A DNA stretch of 64,000 bases, from assembly GCA_019022495.1 (NCBI GenBank), contig JAFEKR010000015.1, positions 682,001 through 746,000 on the forward strand, read 5' to 3'. The notes under the pieces were generated by a model. The model was not told where the DNA came from. It was given only the letters and a program-made list of their open reading frames with translations, and did not search any database. The stretch comes from Epichloe hybrida. Taxonomy: Eukaryota > Ascomycota > Sordariomycetes > Hypocreales > Clavicipitaceae. The position numbers and the translations under genes were made by a program. Positions 45,376 through 54,072 of the stretch are shown in pieces (position 1 is the first letter of the stretch; each line of letters starts with the position of its first letter).

Positions 45376-46261
45376 TTACTCGTTCTTGACGTGGGCCGTA
45401 TCCGTGTCCCCCAGGTTGTCGACGATTTCGGTACCCATGGACGCAACCATGTAGGTCGGGCCGACGAGCCACGCGCCGCTGTTCATGTCAGCAGGGGAAG
45501 GGGGGGCGAGGACAGACGACGAAGAAGGGGACGGACATACTTGGGGATCATCCACAGGAAGAGCAGGGTCGAAAAGTCGTTGTGCCCAACATTAGCGAAG
45601 CCGGAAAAGTACTCGTTGCACCCTTTTCGTCATCAGCCAAGCGCAAGTGCACGCATCACAGGTTTTCACCTTCCCCCCCTCCCCCAGCCAAGAAGAGAGA
45701 GTGGGGAAACAACAACCCAAAAAAAAAAAACTCACAGTAAAGAATCGTCTTGCTCAGCGTCATGACGGCCGCACTGAAGCCCACCACCACAGCCAGGGCC
45801 CCGGCCCGTCCGGAAACAACCCTGCGCCCGCTCCCGCCGGGCGTCGTCACCTCCTCCTTCCCCCTCGCGCGCCACAGCCACAAGTACCCCAGGTACATGG
45901 CCGTCTCGAAGAGGTTGAGCAGTCCCTGGGCGGCGGTGAAGCCGGACCCGTCCCGCACCGCCTTCCACCCGTACACGTGGTCGACCTCGCCGTAGAGCTT
46001 GTACGGGGACCACAGCGGCCAGTGGGCGAACCCGCCCTCCATCGTGTGCGGCCGGCCGAGGACGTAGCCCGTGTCCCAGATGACGAGGGGCAGGGAGACG
46101 CCCAGCCAGAGGAGGGTCCATGGGGTCGGGGCGTGCCGGAAGGTTGGCCTCGTGGTCGCGGTGGGCTTTTCGCGCGTCGACCGGGACGCCCGGGATGCCC
46201 GGGACGGGGGCGGCGGCGGGGACGGGGAGTCGGCGCGGGAGGAGGAGCGGGTGCTGACCAT
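45376..46261 (-). CDS. EXPERA-domain membrane protein (EBP/TM6SF2-like)
   Basis: Exons 46261-45736, 45622-45541 and 45478-45376 join to 236 residues. After a Ser/Arg/Pro-rich N-terminus (1-45) four hydrophobic segments follow. The EXPERA family stretch W-D-T-G-Y-V-L-G-R-P-H-T-M-E-G-G is at about 62-77, E-V-D-H-V-Y-G-W near 91, and the splice yields Y-W-C-N-E-Y-F-S-G-F-A-N-V-G-H-N-D. EXPERA proteins include sterol isomerase EBP and sigma-2 receptor TMEM97. Whether this one is an enzyme is not visible. Both introns are short (113 and 62 nt). The second-exon acceptor AAAAG/GG was chosen because it restores a family-like sequence. Confidence 0.85.
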
Positions 46262-47376
46262 TTTTTGTTAAGCCTGTGAGCGTGAGATTTGAAAGACGAG
46301 GAACAGGGAGAGAAAATTGAAACGAGGAGTGCGCGATGCGAGGTTTTTATATCGGGTGTGTCGAGTTCGGTTTTTTTTTTTGGCGGCATCCGGCGCGCTA
46401 TTGGGTTGGTACGTCCCGGCCGAACCGGACTGGAAGGGGGGGGGCCGTTGGTTGTCTTCATTGGGTGGTAGCTACAAGACCCCCGCTTCTCCCCTTTTCT
46501 GCTGTAAGTGGATTCAGACATCGGAGGGGATTCCGGGGAGCTTTTGTTCTCCGACCCGGCGGCCAGGAACTCCGAGGTTTTCCCTCCCCAACGCCACATT
46601 TCCATGAGGATAACTTGCCGAACGGGGATTCCAGCGTCGCGAGGTCATTCATATTCACCCGCATAGCTTCGCATGCTCCATAAAGCAAAGAATGTATCGT
46701 CGCCCTTTCAGACGACATCGTGAAACGAGGCGTGCGTCAAACAGAGACTGTAGTCCGTACATTCAAAGCGAGAACACCCACCTTCGTACAAGAAAAAAAA
46801 AAAAAGAGCGCGAGAAGGAAAAGGAAAAAAAAGTTCCCATTTGCCTACACGTCGACGAGGACCGGACCAGAATCACGTTTGAGAAGAGCACTCGTGTGAC
46901 GCCAAAGTCCAGAAGTTGGGTCGGAACACGGCTTTCCCACGCGGGGCTGCGACGTGAGCGGCCGCAACCACTGGGGCGGCCCCCCCCTGTTTCTGTCATG
47001 GTTGAACCCCATTGTACGGTTCCGTAAGTGGTGATGGGATATGGGAGACGCCATGTACGTCCGTAGGTGGTGACGGGAAATACGGACGACAGGACGGGGA
47101 TATTCCCGCCCGGTGCTTCTGCCTCCCGTGTAGGCCGTGTAGGGGGGGGCTCATTCAATTGACTAGTTTCGAGGGGGGTTTTTTTTTTCTAATTTGCCCG
47201 TCTTTGCTACCTTTGTTCTTGTCAGGAAGGATCCAGTTCGTGCAACGAAACCTCACCTTCTTTCAAACCTCGCTGGCGAGACGACAACAAAGGGCACATT
47301 GCTGGTCAATCACGTACGCTCCTTAGCACAATCACGATACACGCATCCATTTCGTGCTGCATTCCCATCCACCACC
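46262..47376. other. Divergent promoter region, EXPERA / 88-aa protein
   Basis: No gene supported. Contains T, G, A and C homopolymer tracts (46371-46381, 46436-46443, 46793-46805) common in this genome's promoters. Confidence 0.55.
46344..46351 (-). promoter_or_regulatory. TATA box of the EXPERA gene
   Basis: Minus-strand TATAAAAA, 83 bp upstream of the start codon. Confidence 0.55.
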
Positions 47377-47643
47377 ATGGGCAACAATCTATCGTCGACG
47401 CTTGTCCCCGACACCTCCAGGGTCGTTCTTAGTCCCACCGATCGCTTCGCCGACATTGTGCTCGTCGTCGTCTGGGGATGCGCCATGTACTCCTTCGCCA
47501 TGATACTCACGACCTGCGCGCTCATAGATCGCTGGAAGGGCCCGGCGGACAAGATACGGGTCGGGGGAGGGTCGGTGGCGCTGGCTTTGTTGCTGTCGAC
47601 GGCGTGGCCGCTTGTCATGGCCTACATCATCGCCGGCAGGTGA
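47377..47643 (+). CDS. Small two-pass membrane protein with possible N-myristoylation site
   Basis: An 88-residue single-exon frame with a good start context (ACCACCATGG). Gly-2 and Ser-6 (M-G-N-N-L-S) fit the N-myristoylation consensus. Two hydrophobic segments lie at about 27-47 and 65-85, with a basic loop (D-R-W-K-G-P-A-D-K) between. I do not recognise the family. The frame is open further upstream (to 47194), but the ATG at 47377 has the better context and gives a compact protein. Real coding status is likely but not proven. Confidence 0.55.
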   Translation: MGNNLSSTLVPDTSRVVLSPTDRFADIVLVVVWGCAMYSFAMILTTCALIDRWKGPADKIRVGGGSVALALLLSTAWPLVMAYIIAGR

Positions 47644-47936
47644 TGTGGAAAAGGGAGGGGGGGAGCTGTTGAGGGTGAGATGACGCGGAAACGGGTGCAG
47701 ACGGCGTGGAAGAATCGGGGGCGTGTCCGGTCTCGCAGTATAGAAGTTGGCGATGTTGTACATGGTTCATTCGGTATCGACTGCGTTGCGCGCTGCTCCT
47801 GCGCCGTGAACCAAGTCGGGCGTTTTCCCACATTGTACGAAGCAAAGAAAATGATGGGAATTACGGACATGGAACAATTTCCGCAGCATTTCTTCTTCCC
47901 CTCGCACAAGCCAGGATTATTTATGCCAGCGCTCCA

Positions 47937-49543
47937 TCAACCAACAAGTGTGTTTCTGCGGCTCCTGTCCGCCCTGCCATCTTTCCTACCGACAATCGTC
48001 TCGAGCGTCTGTCCCAGCGCCGCGGCATCGTACCTGCCCGCGCGGCCGTGCTCGTCCTTTGGTCCGTATAGACGCACCGTGTCGATGCCCAGCTCCGTAA
48101 ACTTGGTCTTGTCCACCCTGGGAGACGTCGGTGCCTCGAGATGGATAACGTGCGTGACGTAAAGCGAGTACTCATCCTCGTCCGGCGCCCGCCAGCCTCT
48201 CGAGCTGGCGCAGGCGTCAGCGATGGCGGCCACGAAATCAAGTGCCGACAAGGGATTCTCCGAGGGCCCCGTTTCGCGGTCCGTTGTGCCGTTCAGGAGG
48301 AGCACCTTGTTTCGGATCATGGGGCCGGCAATGGCTTCGCCCACGCCCTTGAGAACCAGGCTCGGTATCAGCGATGTGAACAGGGAGCCTATGCTGTAGA
48401 TGATGGTGTTTGAGCTCTGGACGGCTTCCAGGACGCGAGGGTTGGCAGGGATGCGGATCTCTTGCCCATAGGGATTGATGTACCATATCCTGCTGATGCG
48501 CGACGGGAGCTCCTCATCTTCGTCCTTGGAGAAGGCAATGGCCGGCCTTCTGAGGGCAGGCAGCGACCCGGGCAAGTTTGCGTCCTCGATCTGGTCGTGC
48601 TCTTCCGTCTCCTGCCCGATCGACATGGCAGGTGTCGTCTGTGTGCCGGCGGCGGCGGTGGTGGTGGTGGTGGTGGAGGAGGCGACGACCCCGACCCCGC
48701 CGCCAGGAACCGCGGCCGTCGGGTAGCTTGGATGGGAAATGTCATTCTGCCCTGTGATGACGGCTCCGTCCTGCAGTCCAGCGGCGATGTGATGGGCGAA
48801 GTTGGTGTTGATGGCTGGCAGGACGGAGATGCGGTCGGGAACCGCGCAGATGGAGCTCAAGAGGTAGATGGCCGCCTCGAAACTGCCCGTGAACAGGCGC
48901 GCGCCCGTGAGGAAGAGGTTGCCGATGCTGGCATTGGAAAAATCGAAGCGGCTGCTGGGTCGCATGCGCTTGATGACGTCCAGGTTGAAGCTGTTCAGGT
49001 ACGATCGAATGAGCTCCCTCTTGGGCGATGAGATGTCGGTCCATAGCGGGTGGGTTGCCTCGAGGATGTCGAGCCATTCCGCCCTCGCTGCTTGATAGGT
49101 TCTGGCAAGACGATGATTGAACAGGTGCTTGATGGCAATGGTTTCCGGAACCTTGTTTTCCGGGATGAGCCTTACGAGTCGCGAGCGCACATCGCCAATT
49201 CCTGTTGTTGCGCGCAGGTCAAGTCAGCTGCTGTCTGTCTCGTCTTTGTCCGGTATCGTATCCTGTCTGGGATTACATGTCTGTTTGCCGTACCTGGCCC
49301 GCCAAACACACGGATGATCTCGCTGGTGCTGCCGCCATTGTCGGAGATGGGAATCACGTAGCTGAGAGTCGTCCTGTTGGCCTCGCGCACGCGCTCGAAA
49401 ACATCGACGAGGTTGTTGGCGGCGCTGCCTCCCGAGAAGACGACGATGCCGGTGCGGCTGGCGGATGCGGATGCGGAACGGGACGCTGGTGAAGGTGCGT
49501 CTGAGCTGGACGTGACTGGGACCTGGAGTGCGTTGGATGCCAT
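47937..49543 (-). CDS. CofD/YvcK (UPF0052) family protein
   Basis: Exons 49543-49294 and 49201-47937 join to 504 residues. After a Ser/Ala-rich start the nucleotide-binding motif I-V-V-F-S-G-G-S-A-A-N-N-L is at about 33-45, and P-I-S-D-N-G-G-S-T-S-E-I-I-R-V-F-G-G-P-G-I-G-D-V-R-S-R-L spans the splice. The second half includes F-S-N-A-S-I-G-N-L-F-L and a low-complexity Thr/Ala insert. The CofD superfamily transfers phospholactate-type groups in archaeal F420 synthesis, and bacterial YvcK binds UDP-sugars. Fungi lack F420, so the fungal role is unknown; a YvcK-like sugar-nucleotide sensor is one possibility. The intron is 92 nt. Confidence 0.87.
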
Positions 49544-49949
49544 TGAACGAATGTTGTCGATTGACGTGGGTTGACGTCGGTTAATGTGGGTTTTCGTGGG
49601 TTGTCGTGGGTTGTCCTCATGTTCGATTCGATTCTGCCCTGGCTCCAATAGACGTCCGTACTCCGGCCCCGATTCAATGTGGCCCCAAAAAAACAAACCC
49701 CGAATGCCGTCCCTTTGCCACCGTACATTGTACTTTGCCACTATTACTCCCCAATCGCATCCCGGAATACGTGCGAGAACGGGCTAGTGCCCCCTCACCC
49801 TCAATGGACGACATCATAAGACGTTTGACCCACGGCATACGTCGGAGAAGAAGTGCCGGGGAGGATGTATAAAAAAAAACAGAAACCCCTCTCCAACATG
49901 TCTAGAAAAGAAAGCTGCACACATCGTCGCATCCGCGAGGCCATAAATC
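49544..49949. other. Divergent promoter region, CofD-like / MDR oxidoreductase
   Basis: 406 bp. It contains five GTGGGTTNTCGTGGGTTG-type short repeats at about 49566-49614 and the TATA box of the oxidoreductase at 49868. Confidence 0.6.
49868..49875 (+). promoter_or_regulatory. TATA box of the MDR oxidoreductase
   Basis: TATAAAAA, 82 bp upstream of the start codon. Confidence 0.55.
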
Positions 49950-51198
49950 ATGACGCACGAGATCCCCAAGACCACCAAGCAGTGGAACGTCTCTTCCCAC
50001 GATGGCTCCGAGGGCTTTGACGCGCTGAAATTTTCCGAGCAGGAGATTCCCGAGCTGGGACACAGCGAGGTCCTAGTAAAGCGTATGTTTTTCGTCCGAT
50101 GCCTCGTACCAAAAAAAGGTCGTCCGCTAATCTGATTCTTCTTGCGAAACAAGTCCACGCCGCTTCTCTCAATGTGAGATTTGGCCCGTTTCCCCCCTTC
50201 CCTTCCCTCGTCTCAAACAAACGTCGGCGGCCGGGGCCGAATTGAAATCGTACTGACGTCTTGCCGGCGGTGCTTCTTCCTTCTAGTATCGCGACCTCAT
50301 CATCCCACAGGGCAAGTACCCCTTCCCCGTCAGGGAAAACGTCATCCCCGGATCCGACGGCGCGGGGACAGTCATTGCCGTCGGCAAGCAAGTGACTCGT
50401 TTCAAGCCCGGCGACAAGGTCGTCACCGTCTTCAGCCAAGAACACATCGGCGGGCCCCTGACGCAGACCAGCGCCGCGTCCGGCCTCGGCGGCCCTCGGC
50501 ACGGCACTCTCCGGTCCGTGGGCGCCTTCAACGAGCAGGGCCTCGTTCTTCAGCCGCCCAACCTCACGGCCGTCGAGGCGTCCACCCTGTCCTGCGCCGG
50601 CGTCACCGCCTGGAACGCCCTGTACGGCGCGTCCGATCACCGCGTCGCGCCGGGGCAGTGGGTTCTCACCCAGGGGACCGGCGGCGTGAGCATCTTCGCC
50701 CTCCAGTTCGCCAAGGCGGCCGGTGCCAGGGTCATCGCCACGACCGGGTCCGGCCGCAAGGTCGAGCTGCTGAGGAAGCTTGGCGCAGACCACGTCATCG
50801 ACTACGGGGAGAATCCGCGATGGGGCGACGAGGCGCGGAAGCTCACGGGCGGGGTCGGCGTCGACCACGTCGTCGAGGTCGCGGGCCCCAAGTCCATGGA
50901 GCAGAGCCTGAAAGCCATCAGGGTCTCGGGCATAATCACCATCATTGGCTTCGTCGGCGGCTTCACCAAGGACCAGCCTGGTTTCATCGAGTGCCTGAAC
51001 AACTTTTGCACTACTCGCGGCATCCTGGTCGGCAGCAGGCAGCAGATGGAGGACATGTGCCGGGCCATCGAGGCGAATCCTGACAAGCTCAGGCCCGTCG
51101 TCGACGCCAAGTTGTTTGACCTGGACCGCGTCAAGGAGGCCTACGAGTATCAGTGGTCGGGTCAGCACTTTGGAAAGGTGTGCGTGCAGATTGCGTAA
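49950..51198 (+). CDS. Medium-chain dehydrogenase/reductase, zinc-less quinone-reductase-like
   Basis: NAD(P)H-dependent oxidoreductase, substrate unknown. Exons 49950-50082, a 20-nt exon 50154-50173 and 50287-51198 join to 354 residues. The microexon codes H-A-A-S-L-N and is needed for the conserved L-H-A-A-S-L-N-Y-R-D join. G-S-D-G-A-G (about 77) and the Rossmann stretch G-T-G-G-V-S-I-F-A-L-Q-F-A-K-A-A-G-A (about 168-185) are MDR hallmarks. The catalytic zinc Cys and the four structural-zinc Cys of true alcohol dehydrogenases are absent, hence the quinone-reductase-like call. The protein ends in C-V-Q-I-A. No signal peptide, so cytosolic. Confidence 0.88.
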
Positions 51199-51423
51199 TT
51201 CACGTGCGACGCAGACCTGCAGTTGGGCAACCGATGAAGAGTAGAGCGCAAGACACATTCAATATGCTCTACGAGTTGGATCGAAACAATTAAGAATCCA
51301 TTGCCCGTAACCTTTCCCATGTGTTCAATGGGGACCCATGCATATCTGTCTTGGACGTGTAGAAGACACGTCGCCGCCAACTCCGGAATAAATGCTTCGT
51401 TTCGAGCTCGTAGTCAATACGCC

Positions 51424-51843
51424 TTAGCACACCATGGACCAGGCTTTCCATTCCTGCGAGTTGTTGCAGCATTGGCGCGGTGCGCAGTCCGTCTTGCCAG
51501 CCTCCGCGCAAGCCTCGTCTGCGTAAAGGGAGACTATGTTGGGAATTAGCATTCGCGGCTTCGGCCCAGAGCCTTGCTTTCTGTGAATTTCTGCGCGGCG
51601 CTTACAAGTGCATCCCTTGTTGGTGTTAATGTTCTGGATTGACCAGGCTGAGATTCCCTCGAGACTCTTGCACTCGTTCGGCTTGAAGTCTTGATCTGTC
51701 ACCGTCCAGATACCCTGGATCTCTTCCGCGCAACCTTGTTCCCCGAAAAGGCGAAAGTCGGCAACGTGCTTGTTTCGAATTGTGAGGGCACTGGCTGAGC
51801 TGGCGAGGGCGGCCACACCGGCGATGAACAGGCTGGCGTGCAT
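51424..51843 (-). CDS. Small secreted cysteine-rich protein
   Basis: Exons 51843-51606 and 51533-51424 join to 115 residues. A signal peptide (M-H-A-S-L-F-I-A-G-V-A-A-L-A-S-S-A-S-A) precedes a mature part of about 96 residues with eight Cys, enough for four disulfides. No known domain. The 72-nt intron (GTAAGC...TAG) is a multiple of three with no stop, so retention would insert 24 residues between the third and fourth Cys. Fungal proteins of this type include effectors and surface proteins; that role is inference. An upstream in-frame ATG (51867) would spoil the signal peptide. Convergent with the oxidoreductase. Confidence 0.75.
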   Translation of the reverse strand: MHASLFIAGVAALASSASALTIRNKHVADFRLFGEQGCAEEIQGIWTVTDQDFKPNECKSLEGISAWSIQNINTNKGCTCKRRAEIHRKQGSGPKPRMLIPNIVSLYADEACAEAGKTDCAPRQCCNNSQEWKAWSMVC

Positions 51844-52001
51844 AGTGCAGGGTGTAGATGGGTGCAAAGCAACTGGCTCGATGTGTAGAGTGCGTTGGGG
51901 AATGAGATTGTAACGGTGCTGTTTCGAATGAACTTGAAGCAGGTCTGTTGGTGTAGAAGGGAGTCTGCGCCGAGAATTTGTGTCGTGGAGGTCGAATGGA
52001 C

Positions 52002-52009
52002 TACTTATA
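52002..52009 (-). promoter_or_regulatory. TATA-like box of the secreted Cys-rich gene
   Basis: Minus-strand TATAAGTA about 160 bp upstream of the start codon. Confidence 0.35.
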
Positions 52010-52487
52010 CAAGAAGCCTCGAGTCCAGATCACTTACTGTGTTGTGTGTAACATCATATGGATACTGTGAGACGGTGTGGAAAGTGATAAGAATGAATTC
52101 AGCTATTGTGAGTAAAACTCGAATGGATTTGAGTTTGACTGCGGTCGCGAATTATGACTATATCTTGCGCAAACGTAGCTACAAACTTTATTACAAAATT
52201 TATATTAACCTTACAGCCCCCTATATTTATGGCTTAAAGCTTGTTTCTTTGTTCATATTTTACCTATTAATATGGTGCTTATTATTTAGCTATTAATTAT
52301 TGTACTAGCTAGGTATTACTAGTGATTTTTTTTTTGTTCCTTAAAAATTAGATGCATCGGCCACAACCAATGACCCCCCCAAAAAATAAAAATAAAAATC
52401 AATGAATTCAGCTTTCCTGGCTGGAGGGCAACGAGGGTCTCTGCCCCAGGTGCCGAGGACTCGCAATCAGTCGCGGAGACGAAGGTA

Positions 52488-52530
52488 TCGCGAGGGAGCG
52501 ATGCCCAACATGTGAGGCTGCGACATCCAG
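52488..52530. repeat. 43-bp direct repeat, copy 1
   Basis: TCGCGAGGGAGCGATGCCCA and the following 23 bases recur at 52903-52945 with three mismatches. Confidence 0.85.
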
Positions 52531-52902
52531 CGAAACCACTCACCACTCACCACCCACCACTCACCAACTTGACAGAAAGCGATGCAAGAGAAAATACGAA
52601 GCCATTGCCAGTCGCACTTGCAGCGTCGCACCTGCAAATACGAAGTCTCCAGCATTCGGCACTGACCGTCTAGCAGTCTTTCCGAGCATTCTCGAGATGG
52701 CGGCAGGAAACTCGGTCCCAATTCCCGCATCGCCGCATGCTTGCTATGATTCTAAACCTTGGCTCGTGCAATGGTCGACACGGGGCGCCCTTTGGGACAA
52801 GCCGGGCCGATGCTCGTGCTTTGTTTGCTGTGTGACGCGGGTTGCTTCGACGGCATCTTTCACATGGGCCAAGTCATGGGGGCAAGTGGCAGCGAGAGGC
52901 CG

Positions 52903-52945
52903 TCGCGAGGGAGCGATGCCTAACATGTGAGGCTGCCACATCCAA
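52903..52945. repeat. 43-bp direct repeat, copy 2
   Basis: Second copy of the 43-bp sequence at 52488-52530, 415 bp away, same orientation. Confidence 0.85.
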
Positions 52946-53254
52946 CAGGGCTGCCTGGCTGAAGACGGCTCCCCGCGTGGTGCGGTGCGCCAAATTGCTC
53001 CGGAAAAATTGCTCCGGAAAAATAAGGAGAGAAAAAAAAAAAAGGAACCAGACCAGCACCATGTATGTACGTGCAATGGCCCCTCCACCTCGCGGCTTGC
53101 CGTCATGATCACGCGAATGCTTGTTGGGATGTATTATTCCGGATCCCACCCATGGTATTAGGCTGGCCGCATCTGTTCCGTGTGTTGCGTGCCACTTGCT
53201 GCGAGCTTCCTTGCTGACAAGAAGGTGCAGGTCCTTGAGGCGCCCACCAGCCCG

Positions 53255-53380
53255 GCTGTCCAGCCATCATCGGCACTCTCCTCCTGGCCCTTCCCACCGA
53301 GATTTTGCTGCTCATCATCCGCAATGCCCGCTCAGTTGATCAGCTGTTTCTGGCCCTCACCTGCAAGCACATGCTAGCCA
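53255..53380 (+). pseudogene. F-box domain fragment
   Basis: The plus frame reads L-L-L-A-L-P-T-E-I-L-L-L-I-I-R-N-A and then V-D-Q-L-F-L-A-L-T-C-K-H-M-L-A-I-S, an F-box motif as found at the start of many fungal F-box proteins. No start codon, splice pattern or continuing domain was found on either side; a stop follows at about 53,475. It looks like the remnant of a larger gene. Confidence 0.55.
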
Positions 53381-53808
53381 TTTCATATGGATGGATGGGT
53401 GGTTTTATACTACATACTACCAATGCCTGCTTATATACACCTCCTATCACACGCTTGGTTGGCTGTACGGATCCGTAATTACGAAGATTTGCGGTTTCTG
53501 GTTTCAGGCACAGCTGTAGCTATAATCTTCCGTATTATAGGTAGTATATGCCCTAAAAGTAATCCGCATAGCGGTATAATCTAGCATATGCCCATGACCT
53601 TGGCTTGTCGCATATCGCTGGGCGGCATCTCCATTGGCACACCTGATCTTTGCACTCGTCGCCGTCGTTGAACAGTCCCATGTCTACGGATCCGTAAACC
53701 TTTCGTAGATCACACCCTAGCTACCGGGCTGGAGCAGAGAGGGGTCGGCAATTGCCCATGACAAGCTTGGGACGCATGTCGAAGCACCGTACCCCTGCAC
53801 AGCCAAGG

Positions 53809-53816
53809 TATATAAG
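53809..53816 (+). promoter_or_regulatory. TATA box of the GH30 gene
   Basis: TATATAAG, about 109 bp upstream of the start codon. Confidence 0.6.
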
Positions 53817-53865
53817 GCTCCGGGGCGCTCTCTGCAGTTCAACAGTAATAGCTCCTCCAGAGGTC

Positions 53866-53904
53866 TCAGGCAGGGGCTTCAGGCAGAGGCTTCAGGCAGA
53901 GGCT
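53866..53904 (+). repeat. Three 13-bp repeats in the GH30 5' leader
   Basis: TCAGGCAGGGGCT, then TCAGGCAGAGGCT twice, directly upstream of the start codon region. Confidence 0.85.
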
Positions 53905-53910
53905 TCATCA

Positions 53911-54072
53911 ATGCACAATGTATTTCTCCATCTTGTCCACAGCGGTGACGCTCGCCAGCATACCCGCGGCAGTTGCAGACGTCTCCACGATAACCATCAA
54001 CGCCGCTCCGAGATGGGTGACTTGGGAGGGCTGGGGCACCTCTCTTGCCTGGTGGGCAAAGGCATTTGGTGA
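53911..54072 (+). other. Overlapping out-of-frame uORF on the GH30 mRNA
   Basis: ATG at 53911 lies 7 nt before the main ATG and opens a 53-codon frame that ends at 54072 inside the GH30 coding region. Both ATGs have A at -3. It could dampen translation by leaky scanning. Confidence 0.55.

Larger units (their letters stand above)
51844..53917. other. 2.1-kb accessory-like intergenic stretch
   Basis: Holds the promoter of the Cys-rich gene, an AT-rich patch with RIP-like TAG/CTA-rich sequence (about 52,140-52,330), one pair of 43-bp direct repeats, a decayed F-box fragment (about 53,250-53,380) and the promoter of the galactanase gene. No intact gene seen. Confidence 0.65.

Noticed and set aside
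49950..51258. 436-codon open frame on the minus strand, antisense to the MDR oxidoreductase
   Set aside because: Its composition (Gly/Asp/Leu/Val repeats of GC-rich codons) is the mirror of a gene with strong C/G at third positions; the plus strand has a clear family match.
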